A stretch of 35,466 nt of DNA from Bacteroidota bacterium. GTDB lineage: Bacteria > Bacteroidota > Rhodothermia > Rhodothermales > Bin80. Positions 6,863 through 16,180 of this stretch are shown piece after piece. Both the position numbers and the translations under genes were made by a program. Location: NCBI GenBank assembly GCA_026708685.1, contig JAPOUL010000020.1:1-35466 (forward strand), read 5' to 3'. How positions within the stretch are numbered: position 1 is the stretch's first letter; each line of letters starts with the position of its first letter. The notes under the pieces are model-generated. The model saw nothing but the letters and a program-made list of their open reading frames with translations, had not been told where the DNA came from and did not search any database.

Positions 6863-9763
6863 ATGAAAAAATTTTCTACTCTCCTATTGTTTTTACTTGG
6901 AGTAGTTTTCGTACCTACCACATTTGCCCAGATGCAGGTCACTGGGACTGTGATAGATGATGCTACTGACTTATCTATTCCTGGTGTTCAGGTCGTGGTG
7001 CAAGGTACGACTACTGGTACTACAACGGATGTTGACGGGATGTATTCCATTTCAGTCCCTTCAGTGGGCAGTATTTTGGAGTTCAGTTTTGTTGGATATC
7101 TTGATCAAGAAGTGATGATCACAGAGGGAATGTCTGAGGTTGATGTTCGCTTGATGGTTGATGTTCTCCAATTAGAGGACCTTGTAGTCGTAGGAACTCG
7201 GCGATCGCCGCGACTAGTCAAGGATTCTGCTGTACCCGTTGATGTATTTGGTCCCAGAGATTTGGCTTCCCAAACCAGTTCGGACATCGATGAAATTCTG
7301 CGTACTCAGATTCCTTCTTACAATGTGCAACGTCACGGTATTGATGATGAAGCGACTCTTGTCCGTCCGATCACCCTTCGTGGACTTTCCCCTGACAATG
7401 TCGTGGTCTTGGTGAATGGGAAGCGGCGCCATCGCTCTGCATCACTGGCACTCCTCGGGAGTTCGTTGAATACGGGATCCCAAGGGGCTGATATCAATAT
7501 GATCCCAAGTATTGCACTCCAGCAGGTTGAAGTGCTTCGTGACGGTGCTACTGCACAGTATGGAGCAGATGCCGTGGCAGGTGTTTTCAATATGCGGCTC
7601 CGTAATAATAGTCGGGGACTGCATGTACGCCTCCAGGCTGGACAGTACACATCTGGTGATGAGATTCAATTGACTGGAGTGGATGCCTCTGGAAATCGCC
7701 TGTCTGAACATGCTACTTCTGCTAGTGGCCAGAATGTACTTGCGGCTGCTAATTTGGGACTTCCCTTGACCGAAAATGGATTTCTAAACCTTAGTCTTGA
7801 ATATCGTGATTCAAATCCCACTATTCGTAGTGGTCTTCGCCGCGATGAAGCTGCATTGGTCCAAAGAGGATATCCCGTCAATAACCCTGCACAAATCTGG
7901 GGTAGCCCTCATGTGAGTAATTCAATCATCAGCTTTGTAAACGCTGGACTTGATGTAAGCGACAATGTTCATCTCTATGCGTTTGGTGGTTATGGTAGTC
8001 GGGAATCTGAAGGAGGATTTTACTTCCGTGCACCCGGTACCAGTAGTGCACGTAGTGCTGTATTTCGCAATGGTAGCGTAAGAGCTGTTGCAGACCTCAA
8101 TGAAAATGATGATATAGTGTGTAGTGAAGTTGTTCCTAGTCTGGATGCCGATTTTGCGACGGTCAACAGTTTTATTTCCCAATATGACGGTCAGTGTTTC
8201 CTCTTTAACCAGTTGTTCCCTGGCGGATTTACTCCACGCTTTGGTGCTAACATCTATGATTTAAGTGCAACAGCTGGAATTCGAGGCGGGGCAGAAGATG
8301 CTTTCCAATGGGACTTGAGTTTTTCTTACGGTAATAGTGATATCAACTATTTCATCTATAACACGATTAACGCGTCTATGGGGCCCGATACACCCACATC
8401 GTTTAAGCCTCGTGGATACGAACAGCAGGAAATTACGATTGCCTCCTCTGGCTCGCTACCAGTAGATGTAGATGCCTTTGCATCTCCATTGAATGTAGCC
8501 TTCGGGCTTGAGTGGCATACAGAGCAGTTCACCACTGAGGGTGGCGACGAGGATTCCTACCGCGTTGGCCAATATGGTCCTCAAGGTTTCAGTGTCGGTT
8601 CTAATGGCTATCAGGGACTCAATCCAAGGTTTGCTGATACTTGGGATCGTCCCAACTTCTCGTTGTATACAGATATTGAGACTGATGTCACGACTCAATG
8701 GACACTGGGAGTCGCTGCACGTTACGAAAATTACTACAATGATTTTGGATCTACGCTGACCGGTAAAGTGGCCACATTATTCCGCGTCAACGATGGTTTT
8801 CGTCTTCGTGGAACGGCATCTACAGGCTTCAGGGCTCCCACTCCTGGCCAAGCTAATCTATGGGCACTTCAGACCGCTCTCTCAGGTGATGGTGATCAGT
8901 TAGTTGAGACTGGCCAGCTACCTCCAACGCATCCCATTTCTTCTGCTCTCGGAGGGCAGGAGTTGACTGAAGAGACCGCATTAAGCTTCTCATTGGGATC
9001 CATTATTGATCTTGCTTCAGACTTGACGCTTACCGTTGACTATTTCAATATTTCCTTAAAGGATCGCATTTCTCTCACGGGAAATATTGCCATTACGAAG
9101 GAGATTCAGGATATCATGGATGAAGCCAACATTCTGGGTGGAGTTGAAAACTTGCAGGAGATTAAGTTTTTCTCCAATGATTTCGATACTCGCACCCAAG
9201 GAATTGATCTTCTATTAGCGTACGATAAAGAGAGTGCATCCGGCAATAGGACTCAGGCTTCACTTGCCTGGAATTGGACACAGACATCTCTGGAAAAATT
9301 CTCGGAGCCTCGCCAGATTAATGATTTCTTGGATCGCACTTTGAGTGAGCCATTTACACTGAGTCTTCTTACTGCCCGTCGTCAGCTCGAAACTGAAGAT
9401 TTGAATCCCAAGCATCGAGTCGTTTTAATGGGACGCCAGTCCCTTGGGGCCCTCAGTGGTATGCTACGACTCAATTACTATGATGGCTGGTTTGCATGCC
9501 GCAATAACAGCAATTCTTGTACAAACAGCTCAGGAGCAAGCCTCCTTGACAAGTATGATGGTGCTGTGATTGTTGATGCAGAACTGGGATATCGTTTTCT
9601 CGATAACTACCAAGTTTCATTCGGGATAGATAATCTGCTAGATACTTATCCTGATGCACATCCAGACGAAACTGGAAGTCAGGGAAATATTCGACCTGAA
9701 AGTACTCCATGGGATTACAACGGTCGGTCAGTTGTTTTACGACTAGTCTTTGACCTGTTCTAA
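6863..9763 (+). CDS. TonB-dependent outer-membrane receptor
   Basis: An outer-membrane transporter of 966 residues that should import a ligand using TonB energy. I start it at ATG 6863 because a clear signal peptide follows (MKKFSTLLLFLLGVVF...FAQ); the longer reading from 6758 would bury it. After the signal come a carboxypeptidase-regulatory-like domain (about 25-100, VTGTVIDDATDLSIPGVQV ... SFVGY) and a plug domain (about 105-240, with RPITLRGLSPDNVVVLVNGKR and VEVLRDGATAQYGADAVAGV). The beta barrel ends in a terminal phenylalanine (VFDLF), the usual assembly signal. The substrate is unknown; it is not of the SusC type and no SusD-like gene is adjacent. The gene stands alone, with a strong hairpin just downstream. 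Confidence 0.93.
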   Translation: MKKFSTLLLFLLGVVFVPTTFAQMQVTGTVIDDATDLSIPGVQVVVQGTTTGTTTDVDGMYSISVPSVGSILEFSFVGYLDQEVMITEGMSEVDVRLMVDVLQLEDLVVVGTRRSPRLVKDSAVPVDVFGPRDLASQTSSDIDEILRTQIPSYNVQRHGIDDEATLVRPITLRGLSPDNVVVLVNGKRRHRSASLALLGSSLNTGSQGADINMIPSIALQQVEVLRDGATAQYGADAVAGVFNMRLRNNSRGLHVRLQAGQYTSGDEIQLTGVDASGNRLSEHATSASGQNVLAAANLGLPLTENGFLNLSLEYRDSNPTIRSGLRRDEAALVQRGYPVNNPAQIWGSPHVSNSIISFVNAGLDVSDNVHLYAFGGYGSRESEGGFYFRAPGTSSARSAVFRNGSVRAVADLNENDDIVCSEVVPSLDADFATVNSFISQYDGQCFLFNQLFPGGFTPRFGANIYDLSATAGIRGGAEDAFQWDLSFSYGNSDINYFIYNTINASMGPDTPTSFKPRGYEQQEITIASSGSLPVDVDAFASPLNVAFGLEWHTEQFTTEGGDEDSYRVGQYGPQGFSVGSNGYQGLNPRFADTWDRPNFSLYTDIETDVTTQWTLGVAARYENYYNDFGSTLTGKVATLFRVNDGFRLRGTASTGFRAPTPGQANLWALQTALSGDGDQLVETGQLPPTHPISSALGGQELTEETALSFSLGSIIDLASDLTLTVDYFNISLKDRISLTGNIAITKEIQDIMDEANILGGVENLQEIKFFSNDFDTRTQGIDLLLAYDKESASGNRTQASLAWNWTQTSLEKFSEPRQINDFLDRTLSEPFTLSLLTARRQLETEDLNPKHRVVLMGRQSLGALSGMLRLNYYDGWFACRNNSNSCTNSSGASLLDKYDGAVIVDAELGYRFLDNYQVSFGIDNLLDTYPDAHPDETGSQGNIRPESTPWDYNGRSVVLRLVFDLF

Positions 9764-9777
9764 ACATTCAATGTGTT

Positions 9778-9815
9778 CCAACAAAGCCTCGGGAAGTATT
9801 CTGAGGCTTTGTTGG
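9778..9815 (+). terminator. Hairpin terminator of the TonB receptor gene
   Basis: Perfect 13-bp stem (9778-9790 and 9803-9815, CCAACAAAGCCTC paired with GAGGCTTTGTTGG) around a 12-base loop, starting 14 bases after the receptor stop. There is no T tract, so the call rests on stem strength and placement. Confidence 0.8.
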
Positions 9816-10198
9816 TTGCAGTACTTCCATAGTCATGAATCATTTCATATCCATGGAAGTACTCAATCAATGCAGTGATCAATACGATTCGTTCAGTGAT
9901 CACTGCTGGTTCTGTTGCTGTATATGGTAATCCTACGAACTCACTGACCGTACAATTTCATATCCAGTAGTATGGAATTCATTCTATGGCTGTTGAATAA
10001 CACCCTCCATACTCTTCATGATTGCTATTTTGATACTGTGGATTCCAGTTCATTGGTAGATGATCTCCGCTTGTTGAAGTAGATGAATGTATCCTGCGTT
10101 CTATATTATTTCTTGTGGTGTCATGCCCGTTCGGAGGCATTGGTTTATCTCTCATGGAATGACATCCTTAAAGGTTCTTCGTGAATTGATTGGCTTCA
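9816..10198. other. Intergenic region with inverted repeats before the sigma-factor gene
   Basis: About 380 bases with no supported gene. Two more inverted repeats follow the terminator: 11-bp arms at 9820-9830 and 9853-9863 (AGTACTTCCAT / ATGGAAGTACT), and 10-bp arms at 9872-9881 and 9897-9906 (GCAGTGATCA / TGATCACTGC). They could be a structured RNA or operator sites for the sigma operon. A CCTTAAAGG at 10166-10174 recurs before the second TonB receptor. Confidence 0.45.
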
Positions 10199-10726
10199 AT
10201 GGCTGCTAGTAAATTTGATCCACAACTTGTGTTGCGTGCAAAGAAAGGCGACGAACGGTCTCGGAATGTCCTCTTGGAACGACTATCGGTTGTTCTAGAA
10301 CGCTTCTTTAAGAGGAAAATTGGGGATCAGGCCCTTGTGGATGATTTAATTCAGTGTACATTGTTGCGAGTTCATAGCGGATTAATTGCGTTAAAGCATC
10401 CAGATAAATTCAAGGCATTTGCCATGAAAGCCGCCTTGTTTGAGTTACACGACTATTATCGCGGGCGCCATTCTATGAAGGAAAGAAGTTTTGAGCCGGA
10501 ATTACTGCCAGAAAAGAATTATTCCATCAACCAATCCTCAGGAGATTCCATGGATGTAGAAAAGGCACTTGAACTGCTCAAACCCCGTACACGCAGGATT
10601 CTGGAACTTCGTGAGCATGGATACAAATACAGAGAAATTGCAGACATCCTCAATATCTCTGAAACCGCAGTCAAAATGCAGGTCAAACGTGCTTTTGAAA
10701 AAATGAAGACTATTTTTGCCGATTGA
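10199..10726 (+). CDS. ECF-type RNA polymerase sigma factor
   Basis: A small sigma-70 family protein of 175 residues with only regions 2 and 4. Region 2 spans about residues 8-95 (LVDDLIQCTLLRVH ... FKAFAMKAALFELHDYYRGR). Region 4 spans about 120-172 and contains the helix-turn-helix YKYREIADILNISETAVKMQVKRAF. Between them is a variable linker. I prefer ATG 10199 to the TTG at 10190, since the extra three residues add nothing. The next gene, 49 bases on, is a FecR-type anti-sigma factor, followed by an STN-domain TonB receptor, so this should be the output of a Fec-like cell-surface signalling system. Its promoter targets probably include this same locus, as is usual for such systems, but no promoter was identified here. 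Confidence 0.9.
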   Translation: MAASKFDPQLVLRAKKGDERSRNVLLERLSVVLERFFKRKIGDQALVDDLIQCTLLRVHSGLIALKHPDKFKAFAMKAALFELHDYYRGRHSMKERSFEPELLPEKNYSINQSSGDSMDVEKALELLKPRTRRILELREHGYKYREIADILNISETAVKMQVKRAFEKMKTIFAD

Positions 10727-10775
10727 TGTGACTAATTCAATGGTGAATGCGTCTAAAGAGTAGGATACTGACTCT

Positions 10776-11888
10776 ATGAATCCGTACCATATACTTAATA
10801 AACTTCTTTGTGAAGAAGAAGAACTCACTTCTGAAGAGAGGAAAGCCTTCGTTGAAGGGCTGAAATCCGATCCAGAATTGGTTCGTGTCTTTACGGGGTG
10901 GCTTCAGGTGCACTCTCATTTGATGGAGCGTCTACCAGAGACGAAGGATCTGATCCTCTATTCCCTTGCTGCCGATGGTCATGCCGATGATTTGACACAT
11001 CAAGAAGCTTCGTACATCAGCGATCACTGGAAAGACATTGATTCAGTCGTTGAGTCACACCCAGGATTCAAAGATCTAACCCATCAGATCGCCCAAGATC
11101 GGCAAGATTTTCTGGACTGTTGGGGTTCTGAAACCGCATCCGTTCCACAAGTATTTAGGTTACCTGCATGGAGCTATCAAATAGCTGCCGTGATTGCTGT
11201 ACTAGCCGTTGCTGCATTCGCGACCATCTTCCTAGTGAATTATCAGGATCGGTCCATGCAATTGGCGATTGCAACACCCGGCGAATATCAGCGAATTCTT
11301 TTGCCTGATAGCTCCATTGCCCATTTAAGTGGGCCTGCGACGCTTGAATATAACTCCGAGAGATTTGGACGATCGGTTCAACTCACAGGACAGGCATTTT
11401 TTGAAATCTCCCATCGGCCAAAGCAATTCATTGTCCGTACCAACGAGGCCATGGTTCAGGTTCTGGGAACCCGTTTTGGCATGCGTTCAGGCAATGATAT
11501 GACCCAGGTGATCCTTGAAAGCGGCCGTGTTCAAGTTGCTTCCAATGAAACCCCGCCAAGATCCATTGTTCTGGCACCTGGGCAAATGACTGATGTCGTT
11601 AAAGGGGAAGCTCCAACCCCCTCAATTGATGTGAATATTGAGGATGAGCTGCGCTGGACAGGATTTGTCTTTTTAAGAAATACCCCAATGAGAAAGGCCG
11701 CTGTGCTGCTTTCCTCCAGTCGTAATGTAAATATTGACGTTGATCCATTGCTTATGAGGGAGTCCGTTACGGGGACCTTTTCGCCTGACATTCCCATTCA
11801 GGAAGTTCTTGATGCACTCACCCTTACCCTCAATGCACAGGTCATTGAAGATGAAGATGGGTTTCGAATTGTTCCTCTCTTTCCGTGA
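10776..11888 (+). CDS. FecR-type anti-sigma factor, inner-membrane
   Basis: 370 residues. The cytoplasmic N-terminal part (about 1-130) should hold the sigma factor. One membrane helix follows at about 134-155 (SYQIAAVIAVLAVAAFATIFLV). The periplasmic part has a FecR domain at about 165-265 (ATPGEYQRILLPDSSIAHLSG, LTGQAFFEISHRPKQFIVRT, VQVLGTRFGMR). A C-terminal STN-like region at about 295-366 (FVFLRNTPMRKAAVLLSSS ... GTFSPDIPIQEVLDALTLTLNAQ) matches the FecR C-terminal domain of Bacteroidota. In this family the protein transmits a signal from the outer-membrane receptor to the sigma factor, often after proteolysis. The N-terminal part is longer than in E. coli FecR, as is common in Bacteroidota. 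It sits between the sigma factor and its receptor. Confidence 0.92.
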   Translation: MNPYHILNKLLCEEEELTSEERKAFVEGLKSDPELVRVFTGWLQVHSHLMERLPETKDLILYSLAADGHADDLTHQEASYISDHWKDIDSVVESHPGFKDLTHQIAQDRQDFLDCWGSETASVPQVFRLPAWSYQIAAVIAVLAVAAFATIFLVNYQDRSMQLAIATPGEYQRILLPDSSIAHLSGPATLEYNSERFGRSVQLTGQAFFEISHRPKQFIVRTNEAMVQVLGTRFGMRSGNDMTQVILESGRVQVASNETPPRSIVLAPGQMTDVVKGEAPTPSIDVNIEDELRWTGFVFLRNTPMRKAAVLLSSSRNVNIDVDPLLMRESVTGTFSPDIPIQEVLDALTLTLNAQVIEDEDGFRIVPLFP

Positions 11889-11927
11889 TTACGGAACACC
11901 TTAAAGGGTAGTTTGTAACGCGCACTG

Positions 11928-14618
11928 ATGCATGTTGCAATGCCCACATCTCTGATCAGGACAAGGCATTTTTCTATCTGTATGGCTTTCGTTGCCATGA
12001 TGGCATTCCTATGTCCCTGTGTCCTTAAGGCACAGCAGGTATCGGTTGACTTTGTGTCGGCCCCCTTGGATCAGGCATTACAGTCATTTGCGTTATCCAA
12101 TCGGATTGATTTAGTCTTTGCCGAGCGTCAGGTTCAGGGGCGTTTGACCACATGCAACTACGATGGTGAAAGCCTCCAGAATGCTTTAAGGTGTATCCTG
12201 TCTGACCATCATCTTCAGGCAATCCAGTTGCGTCGGAGGCAGTATGTACTGGTCGCTATCAAAAGAGATCAATCCTCGGATCCCACAGAAATTACGAGGG
12301 GGACCCTACATGGATTTATCTCGGATGCCGTCTCCAAAGAAGTCCTGCCGGGTGCTCATGTCTACCTTCCACAACTCTCCATTGGTGCAGTGACCAATGA
12401 TGCTGGCTATTATGCGATTCCCTCCATGCCTACTGGACAGTATCGTGCGAGGATTTCATTTATTGGTTATAGTGCACTGGATACGCTCCTAGAAATCTCT
12501 GAGCAACCCGTCAATATCATATTGGATCAAGCAACGCTAGAAACTTCGACGGCATTCGTAACTTCCGACCGGAAAGAGGACTATTCGGTAGAGCCTGGGG
12601 TTCAACAGATCCCTGTGGAACGGCTCAGCAACTTGCCAGGGTTTCCAGGAGAGGCGGATCTATTGCAATCAATGAGTTGGCTTCCAAGTATCCAGAGGGT
12701 GCGTACCAATCAGGGAGGGCTGGTGGTCCGTGGTGGAGAACCAGATCAGATTCAGTATCTGATTGATGGAGCCCCAGTGTATCATATGTGGCATGTCGGG
12801 GGGCTCCTATCCATCTATCAGCCAGAAGCGTTCAAAGATGTACGACTGTATCGGGGTAGCTTTCCAGCCGAGCATGGGGGTAGGTTATCGGCTGTCCTAG
12901 ATGCAGAGTTGAAAGATGGATCGCTGGACAAAATTACGGGCATGGTCGGGATGGGACTGCTGAGTGCAAGAGGAATTCTTGAGGGCCCCCTCACGGAGGA
13001 TATCTCGTTTATGCTTTCTGGCAGAAGATCCTATATCGACTGGATCATTGGGCGCAGGCACTTTGTGGATAATGGTGTCAATCAGGATACTATGCGTACT
13101 GGGGTCTCATTGCATGATATTGGCACAAAACTAACATGGAGAATTTCAAATCGTCAGCGTGTCAGTCTCGGTGTCTATTCAAGTTCGGATATTCTAGATA
13201 TTCGACTTCCAGTGAATTTATCGCTGATCAACGCGTCCAGCTCTATTTTACCGATCCGAAACTGGCTTCAGCCCTCTGAGTTGATTTTTGAGTTTGATAC
13301 GAAGTGGAGAAATCTTCTGATCAGTGGACGCTATCAGAATCTCATTTCGGATCAGGTCTTTATGACCATCACGGGGTATGGAACTTCGTATGAAGCGTCC
13401 GAGAGAATTTTCCTTCGCCCAAGCCTAACATCTTCGGTCAGTTCCATATACGATCTCGCGATCCTTGACGTTGGACTCAAACTTGATTTTGACTATTATT
13501 ACTCCTTGACACACCATTTTCGTGCTGGTATTGCAGTGATTCAACGAAATTTTTCCAGTGCACTGGATGCAATGGTCTTGCGGACGGAGTTGATTTCTGA
13601 AAGTTCCAATGATGAAAGTGAACTCGACAATACTGAACTTGTCGTTTATGCTCAGGATACATGGAAGCCCATACCCGAACTGCAGATTCAACTAGGGGTG
13701 CGTATCAGTGAACTTCGTGGGAGCACAGGAGTCAGAATAAGCCCTCGACTGGGGGTTCGTTACGAGATGAATCAGATGATCTTACGAATGGCGGCTGGAA
13801 TTAATGTTCAGTATCTGCATCAGGTACGAGATCGCTATTCTGTGCTATACGATCTCATCTCTTACCGTTGGGTTCCAGCCAGCCGATCCGTGGATCCATC
13901 GGCCAGTTATCATGCATCTGCAGGAGCGAACGTCTTTCTTGGAAATTATTTTTCTGCTGGCTTGGATGTATATTTTCATTCAACCTTCGGATTGCTTCTT
14001 CCTCGAAACGAAGAACAGACAAAAGATGGTCTACTCGGCCCAGGAATCGGAGTCGCATCCATTCTGGGGCAATATACAAGGGGCAGAGCTCGATCATACG
14101 GAGTGGAATTCAATCTTCAGTATGACCGAGGCCAGACCAATTTCTGGATGAGCTATGCGACCGGGATTTCTCAAAACCGTGCTCCTGAACTCGGAGAGAA
14201 GGAATTTCGGCCGGGTCGTTTTGATCTTCCCTTCCGTCTCCAGATGGCTCTACAGCGAACGACGGAACGCTGGATTTATGGAGTCAGTGGGCAGTGGAGG
14301 AGTGGGTATCCCATCACCGTACCTGAGGCACGATACGCTGTCGGGGATCCACTTTCCGATGATGCTCAGGGCTATTTTCATTTCCCCAATATCAATAATG
14401 GGCGTTTGCCGTCCTTTCTGAATTTTGGCATTTTGGGAGCCTATCGTTTTCAGGTTCAGAACGTGAAGATCCAAGTGAAGATAGAAGTGAGCAACCTGCA
14501 CTTTCGGCGCAATGTCATCGCCAGAGAGTTTGATCCGACGATTCCACAAAGAGCGTCTTCGTCATCCATTTATGGGTTCCCACCCTATCCACTCTTTGAA
14601 ATTACCTCAAGATTTTAA
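11928..14618 (+). CDS. TonB-dependent receptor with STN signalling domain (FecA-like)
   Basis: 896 residues. A signal peptide ends at about residue 35 (CMAFVAMMAFLCPCVLKAQ). The STN domain follows at about 38-110 (VSVDFVSAPLDQALQSFAL ... LVAIK) and is the part that would contact the periplasmic FecR protein. Then come a carboxypeptidase-regulatory-like domain (about 127-205, GFISDAVSKEVLPGAHVYLP ... ISFIGYS) and a plug (about 220-330, GGLVVRGGEPDQIQYLIDGAPVYHMWHVGGLLSIY). A beta barrel closes with a terminal phenylalanine (EITSRF). It starts 39 bases after the FecR gene and ends 2 bases before the DUF4249 lipoprotein, so all are likely co-transcribed. Ligand unknown; iron chelates are the classic cargo but nothing here proves it. 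ATG 11940 is a possible alternative start. Confidence 0.93.
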   Translation: MHVAMPTSLIRTRHFSICMAFVAMMAFLCPCVLKAQQVSVDFVSAPLDQALQSFALSNRIDLVFAERQVQGRLTTCNYDGESLQNALRCILSDHHLQAIQLRRRQYVLVAIKRDQSSDPTEITRGTLHGFISDAVSKEVLPGAHVYLPQLSIGAVTNDAGYYAIPSMPTGQYRARISFIGYSALDTLLEISEQPVNIILDQATLETSTAFVTSDRKEDYSVEPGVQQIPVERLSNLPGFPGEADLLQSMSWLPSIQRVRTNQGGLVVRGGEPDQIQYLIDGAPVYHMWHVGGLLSIYQPEAFKDVRLYRGSFPAEHGGRLSAVLDAELKDGSLDKITGMVGMGLLSARGILEGPLTEDISFMLSGRRSYIDWIIGRRHFVDNGVNQDTMRTGVSLHDIGTKLTWRISNRQRVSLGVYSSSDILDIRLPVNLSLINASSSILPIRNWLQPSELIFEFDTKWRNLLISGRYQNLISDQVFMTITGYGTSYEASERIFLRPSLTSSVSSIYDLAILDVGLKLDFDYYYSLTHHFRAGIAVIQRNFSSALDAMVLRTELISESSNDESELDNTELVVYAQDTWKPIPELQIQLGVRISELRGSTGVRISPRLGVRYEMNQMILRMAAGINVQYLHQVRDRYSVLYDLISYRWVPASRSVDPSASYHASAGANVFLGNYFSAGLDVYFHSTFGLLLPRNEEQTKDGLLGPGIGVASILGQYTRGRARSYGVEFNLQYDRGQTNFWMSYATGISQNRAPELGEKEFRPGRFDLPFRLQMALQRTTERWIYGVSGQWRSGYPITVPEARYAVGDPLSDDAQGYFHFPNINNGRLPSFLNFGILGAYRFQVQNVKIQVKIEVSNLHFRRNVIAREFDPTIPQRASSSSIYGFPPYPLFEITSRF

Positions 14619-14620
14619 GG

Positions 14621-15520
14621 ATGCACTGGAGACTGATTCTCTTGGTTCTGATAGGTTTGGCAGGGTGTGATGTTGTCCAGCCTGAAAGTGAAGTCCTTCC
14701 CGTTGTAGAGGCATTTGTCGTGTCGGGTCAGAGCATGCCAGATATTATCCTGAGAAAAACTGCTCCGATTCGGGATCGCTATGAATTGGATGAATCCACG
14801 GCGTTGAACGCGACGCAGCTCAACCTCAGGATGCAAGACATGATGATTCCCTATTCATTGACATCACCTGGCAGGTATGTTCCCGATGAGTCCGTCATTG
14901 CAATACCGGGAGCCGAGATTGATCTGGAACTCTTCTGGGAAGACCAGATCATTACGGCCCAGCAAATCATTCCTCCACCAATTGCACTGGACAGTTTTGC
15001 CATTTCAATCTCGGATCAACCCGTTCAAAGCCTTGTTTTAGAGTCGGTCTTTATTGATCCATCTTTAGTAGATTCTCTGGGACTGGAAGCGCTGGGGGCC
15101 GGTGCACGGGAAGAACTCGTATATATTGTAGAGGCAACATTATACTGGACCGTTGATGGTAGCGGTGATCCGAATATTTGGTGGATGAGAACTCAATTAC
15201 GTCCAAATCTGGGACAGGACCGAAGATTAGGGAATTATTTTTTAAGTCCTGAAGTGATGCAGCTGGAAGCGGATCTTCCAACTGCTGGAAACCATAGATT
15301 CTGGTCTGGGGCATATGCTGTCCCAGTGGATCTTGTAGACGATCCCGTTCCAGTGCACAGGCTGCGCATGAGCATTGTTCGGTGTTCACAGCCCTATGTA
15401 GATTTTGTGTCTGCGAGTTCCTACCCGCTTGAGCGAGAGCCACCATCCAATATTGCTGGAGCTCGCGGGATTTTTGCTGGACTGGCGATGGATACCCTGA
15501 CCATTACCCTGGCTCCATGA
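14621..15520 (+). CDS. DUF4249-type lipoprotein partner of the TonB receptor
   Basis: 299 residues starting with a lipoprotein signal (MHWRLILLVLIGLAGC, lipidated cysteine C16), so it should be anchored to a membrane facing the periplasm or surface. The body, with PVVEAFVVSGQSMPDIILRKT near the start and the closing ASSYPLEREPPSNIAGARGIFAGL, matches the DUF4249 family, which is common beside TonB receptors in Bacteroidota and has no established function. It follows the receptor by 2 bases and overlaps recX by ATGA at 15517-15520. Inference from position: an accessory to ligand capture by the receptor, analogous in place to SusD but unrelated in sequence. DUF4249 is assigned by recalled pattern, so moderately sure. 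Confidence 0.75.
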   Translation: MHWRLILLVLIGLAGCDVVQPESEVLPVVEAFVVSGQSMPDIILRKTAPIRDRYELDESTALNATQLNLRMQDMMIPYSLTSPGRYVPDESVIAIPGAEIDLELFWEDQIITAQQIIPPPIALDSFAISISDQPVQSLVLESVFIDPSLVDSLGLEALGAGAREELVYIVEATLYWTVDGSGDPNIWWMRTQLRPNLGQDRRLGNYFLSPEVMQLEADLPTAGNHRFWSGAYAVPVDLVDDPVPVHRLRMSIVRCSQPYVDFVSASSYPLEREPPSNIAGARGIFAGLAMDTLTITLAP

Positions 15521-16167
15521 AGCCTCTCAAGAACTCTTCAGTGAAGCCTGGTATCATTACAGCGTTAAAATCACAGGCAAACCCCAGCCGCACCTCCATC
15601 TTTATTGATGGACAGTTCGCAGTTGGAGTCTGGACAGACATCGTCCTAAAAGAACGGCTGTATGTTGGCCAGTCCCTCCATGAAAACGATCTGAACGCAC
15701 TGCTGGAGGTTGAACAAATTCAGAGAGTACGATCGACAGCTCTTCAATACCTCGCCTATGCTCCTCGCACCGAGGTTCAACTGCGTGAACGCTTACATCA
15801 GAAAGGATTTTCAACCCAAACGATTGAAGCGGTAATTCAGGAATTGATTGAATTGGGATATATTGATGATCAAACCTATGCAATGGATTATGCTAAGGCA
15901 CGATTTGAGCATAAAGGATATGGACCGAGCCGGATTCGCCGGGAACTAATCCATGATGGAGTGTGTGAAGCATTTGTCAACGAAGCAATTACCATTTCGG
16001 TGCCCGCTGAAGCCGTTACCCAACAGGCAGAACGAATCGCAAGGCAGTTTAAGGATCGCGTGAATGGAACTTTACCAGAGCGAAAAAAGAAACTGATTGG
16101 TTATCTGACGCGGAGAGGCTATGGATATTCCCTATCCAATGAACTCGTTCAAAATCTTTTGGAATAA
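15517..16167 (+). CDS. recX: RecX-family regulatory protein
   Basis: 216 residues with the RecX helical-repeat pattern: ALQYLAYAPRTEVQLRERL, then IQELIELGYIDDQTYAMDYAKARFEHKGYGPSRIRREL, and a C-terminal repeat ending LIGYLTRRGYGYSLSNELVQNLL. RecX binds RecA filaments and limits recombination and the SOS response. Length is in the normal range, though the roughly 60 N-terminal residues (with TSIFIDGQFAVGV) are an extension typical of this phylum. recA is not in the window. The start codon overlaps the stop of the DUF4249 gene, so recX is translated at the end of the surface-signalling operon, which is unusual company for it. Confidence 0.9.
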   Translation: MKPLKNSSVKPGIITALKSQANPSRTSIFIDGQFAVGVWTDIVLKERLYVGQSLHENDLNALLEVEQIQRVRSTALQYLAYAPRTEVQLRERLHQKGFSTQTIEAVIQELIELGYIDDQTYAMDYAKARFEHKGYGPSRIRRELIHDGVCEAFVNEAITISVPAEAVTQQAERIARQFKDRVNGTLPERKKKLIGYLTRRGYGYSLSNELVQNLLE

Positions 16168-16180
16168 TGCAGATCAGACG

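Noticed and set aside
13804..14151. 115-codon plus-strand frame
   Set aside because: An out-of-frame shadow within the STN-domain receptor gene.
15051..15446. 131-codon minus-strand frame
   Set aside because: It is antisense to the DUF4249 lipoprotein gene and has no recognisable domain.
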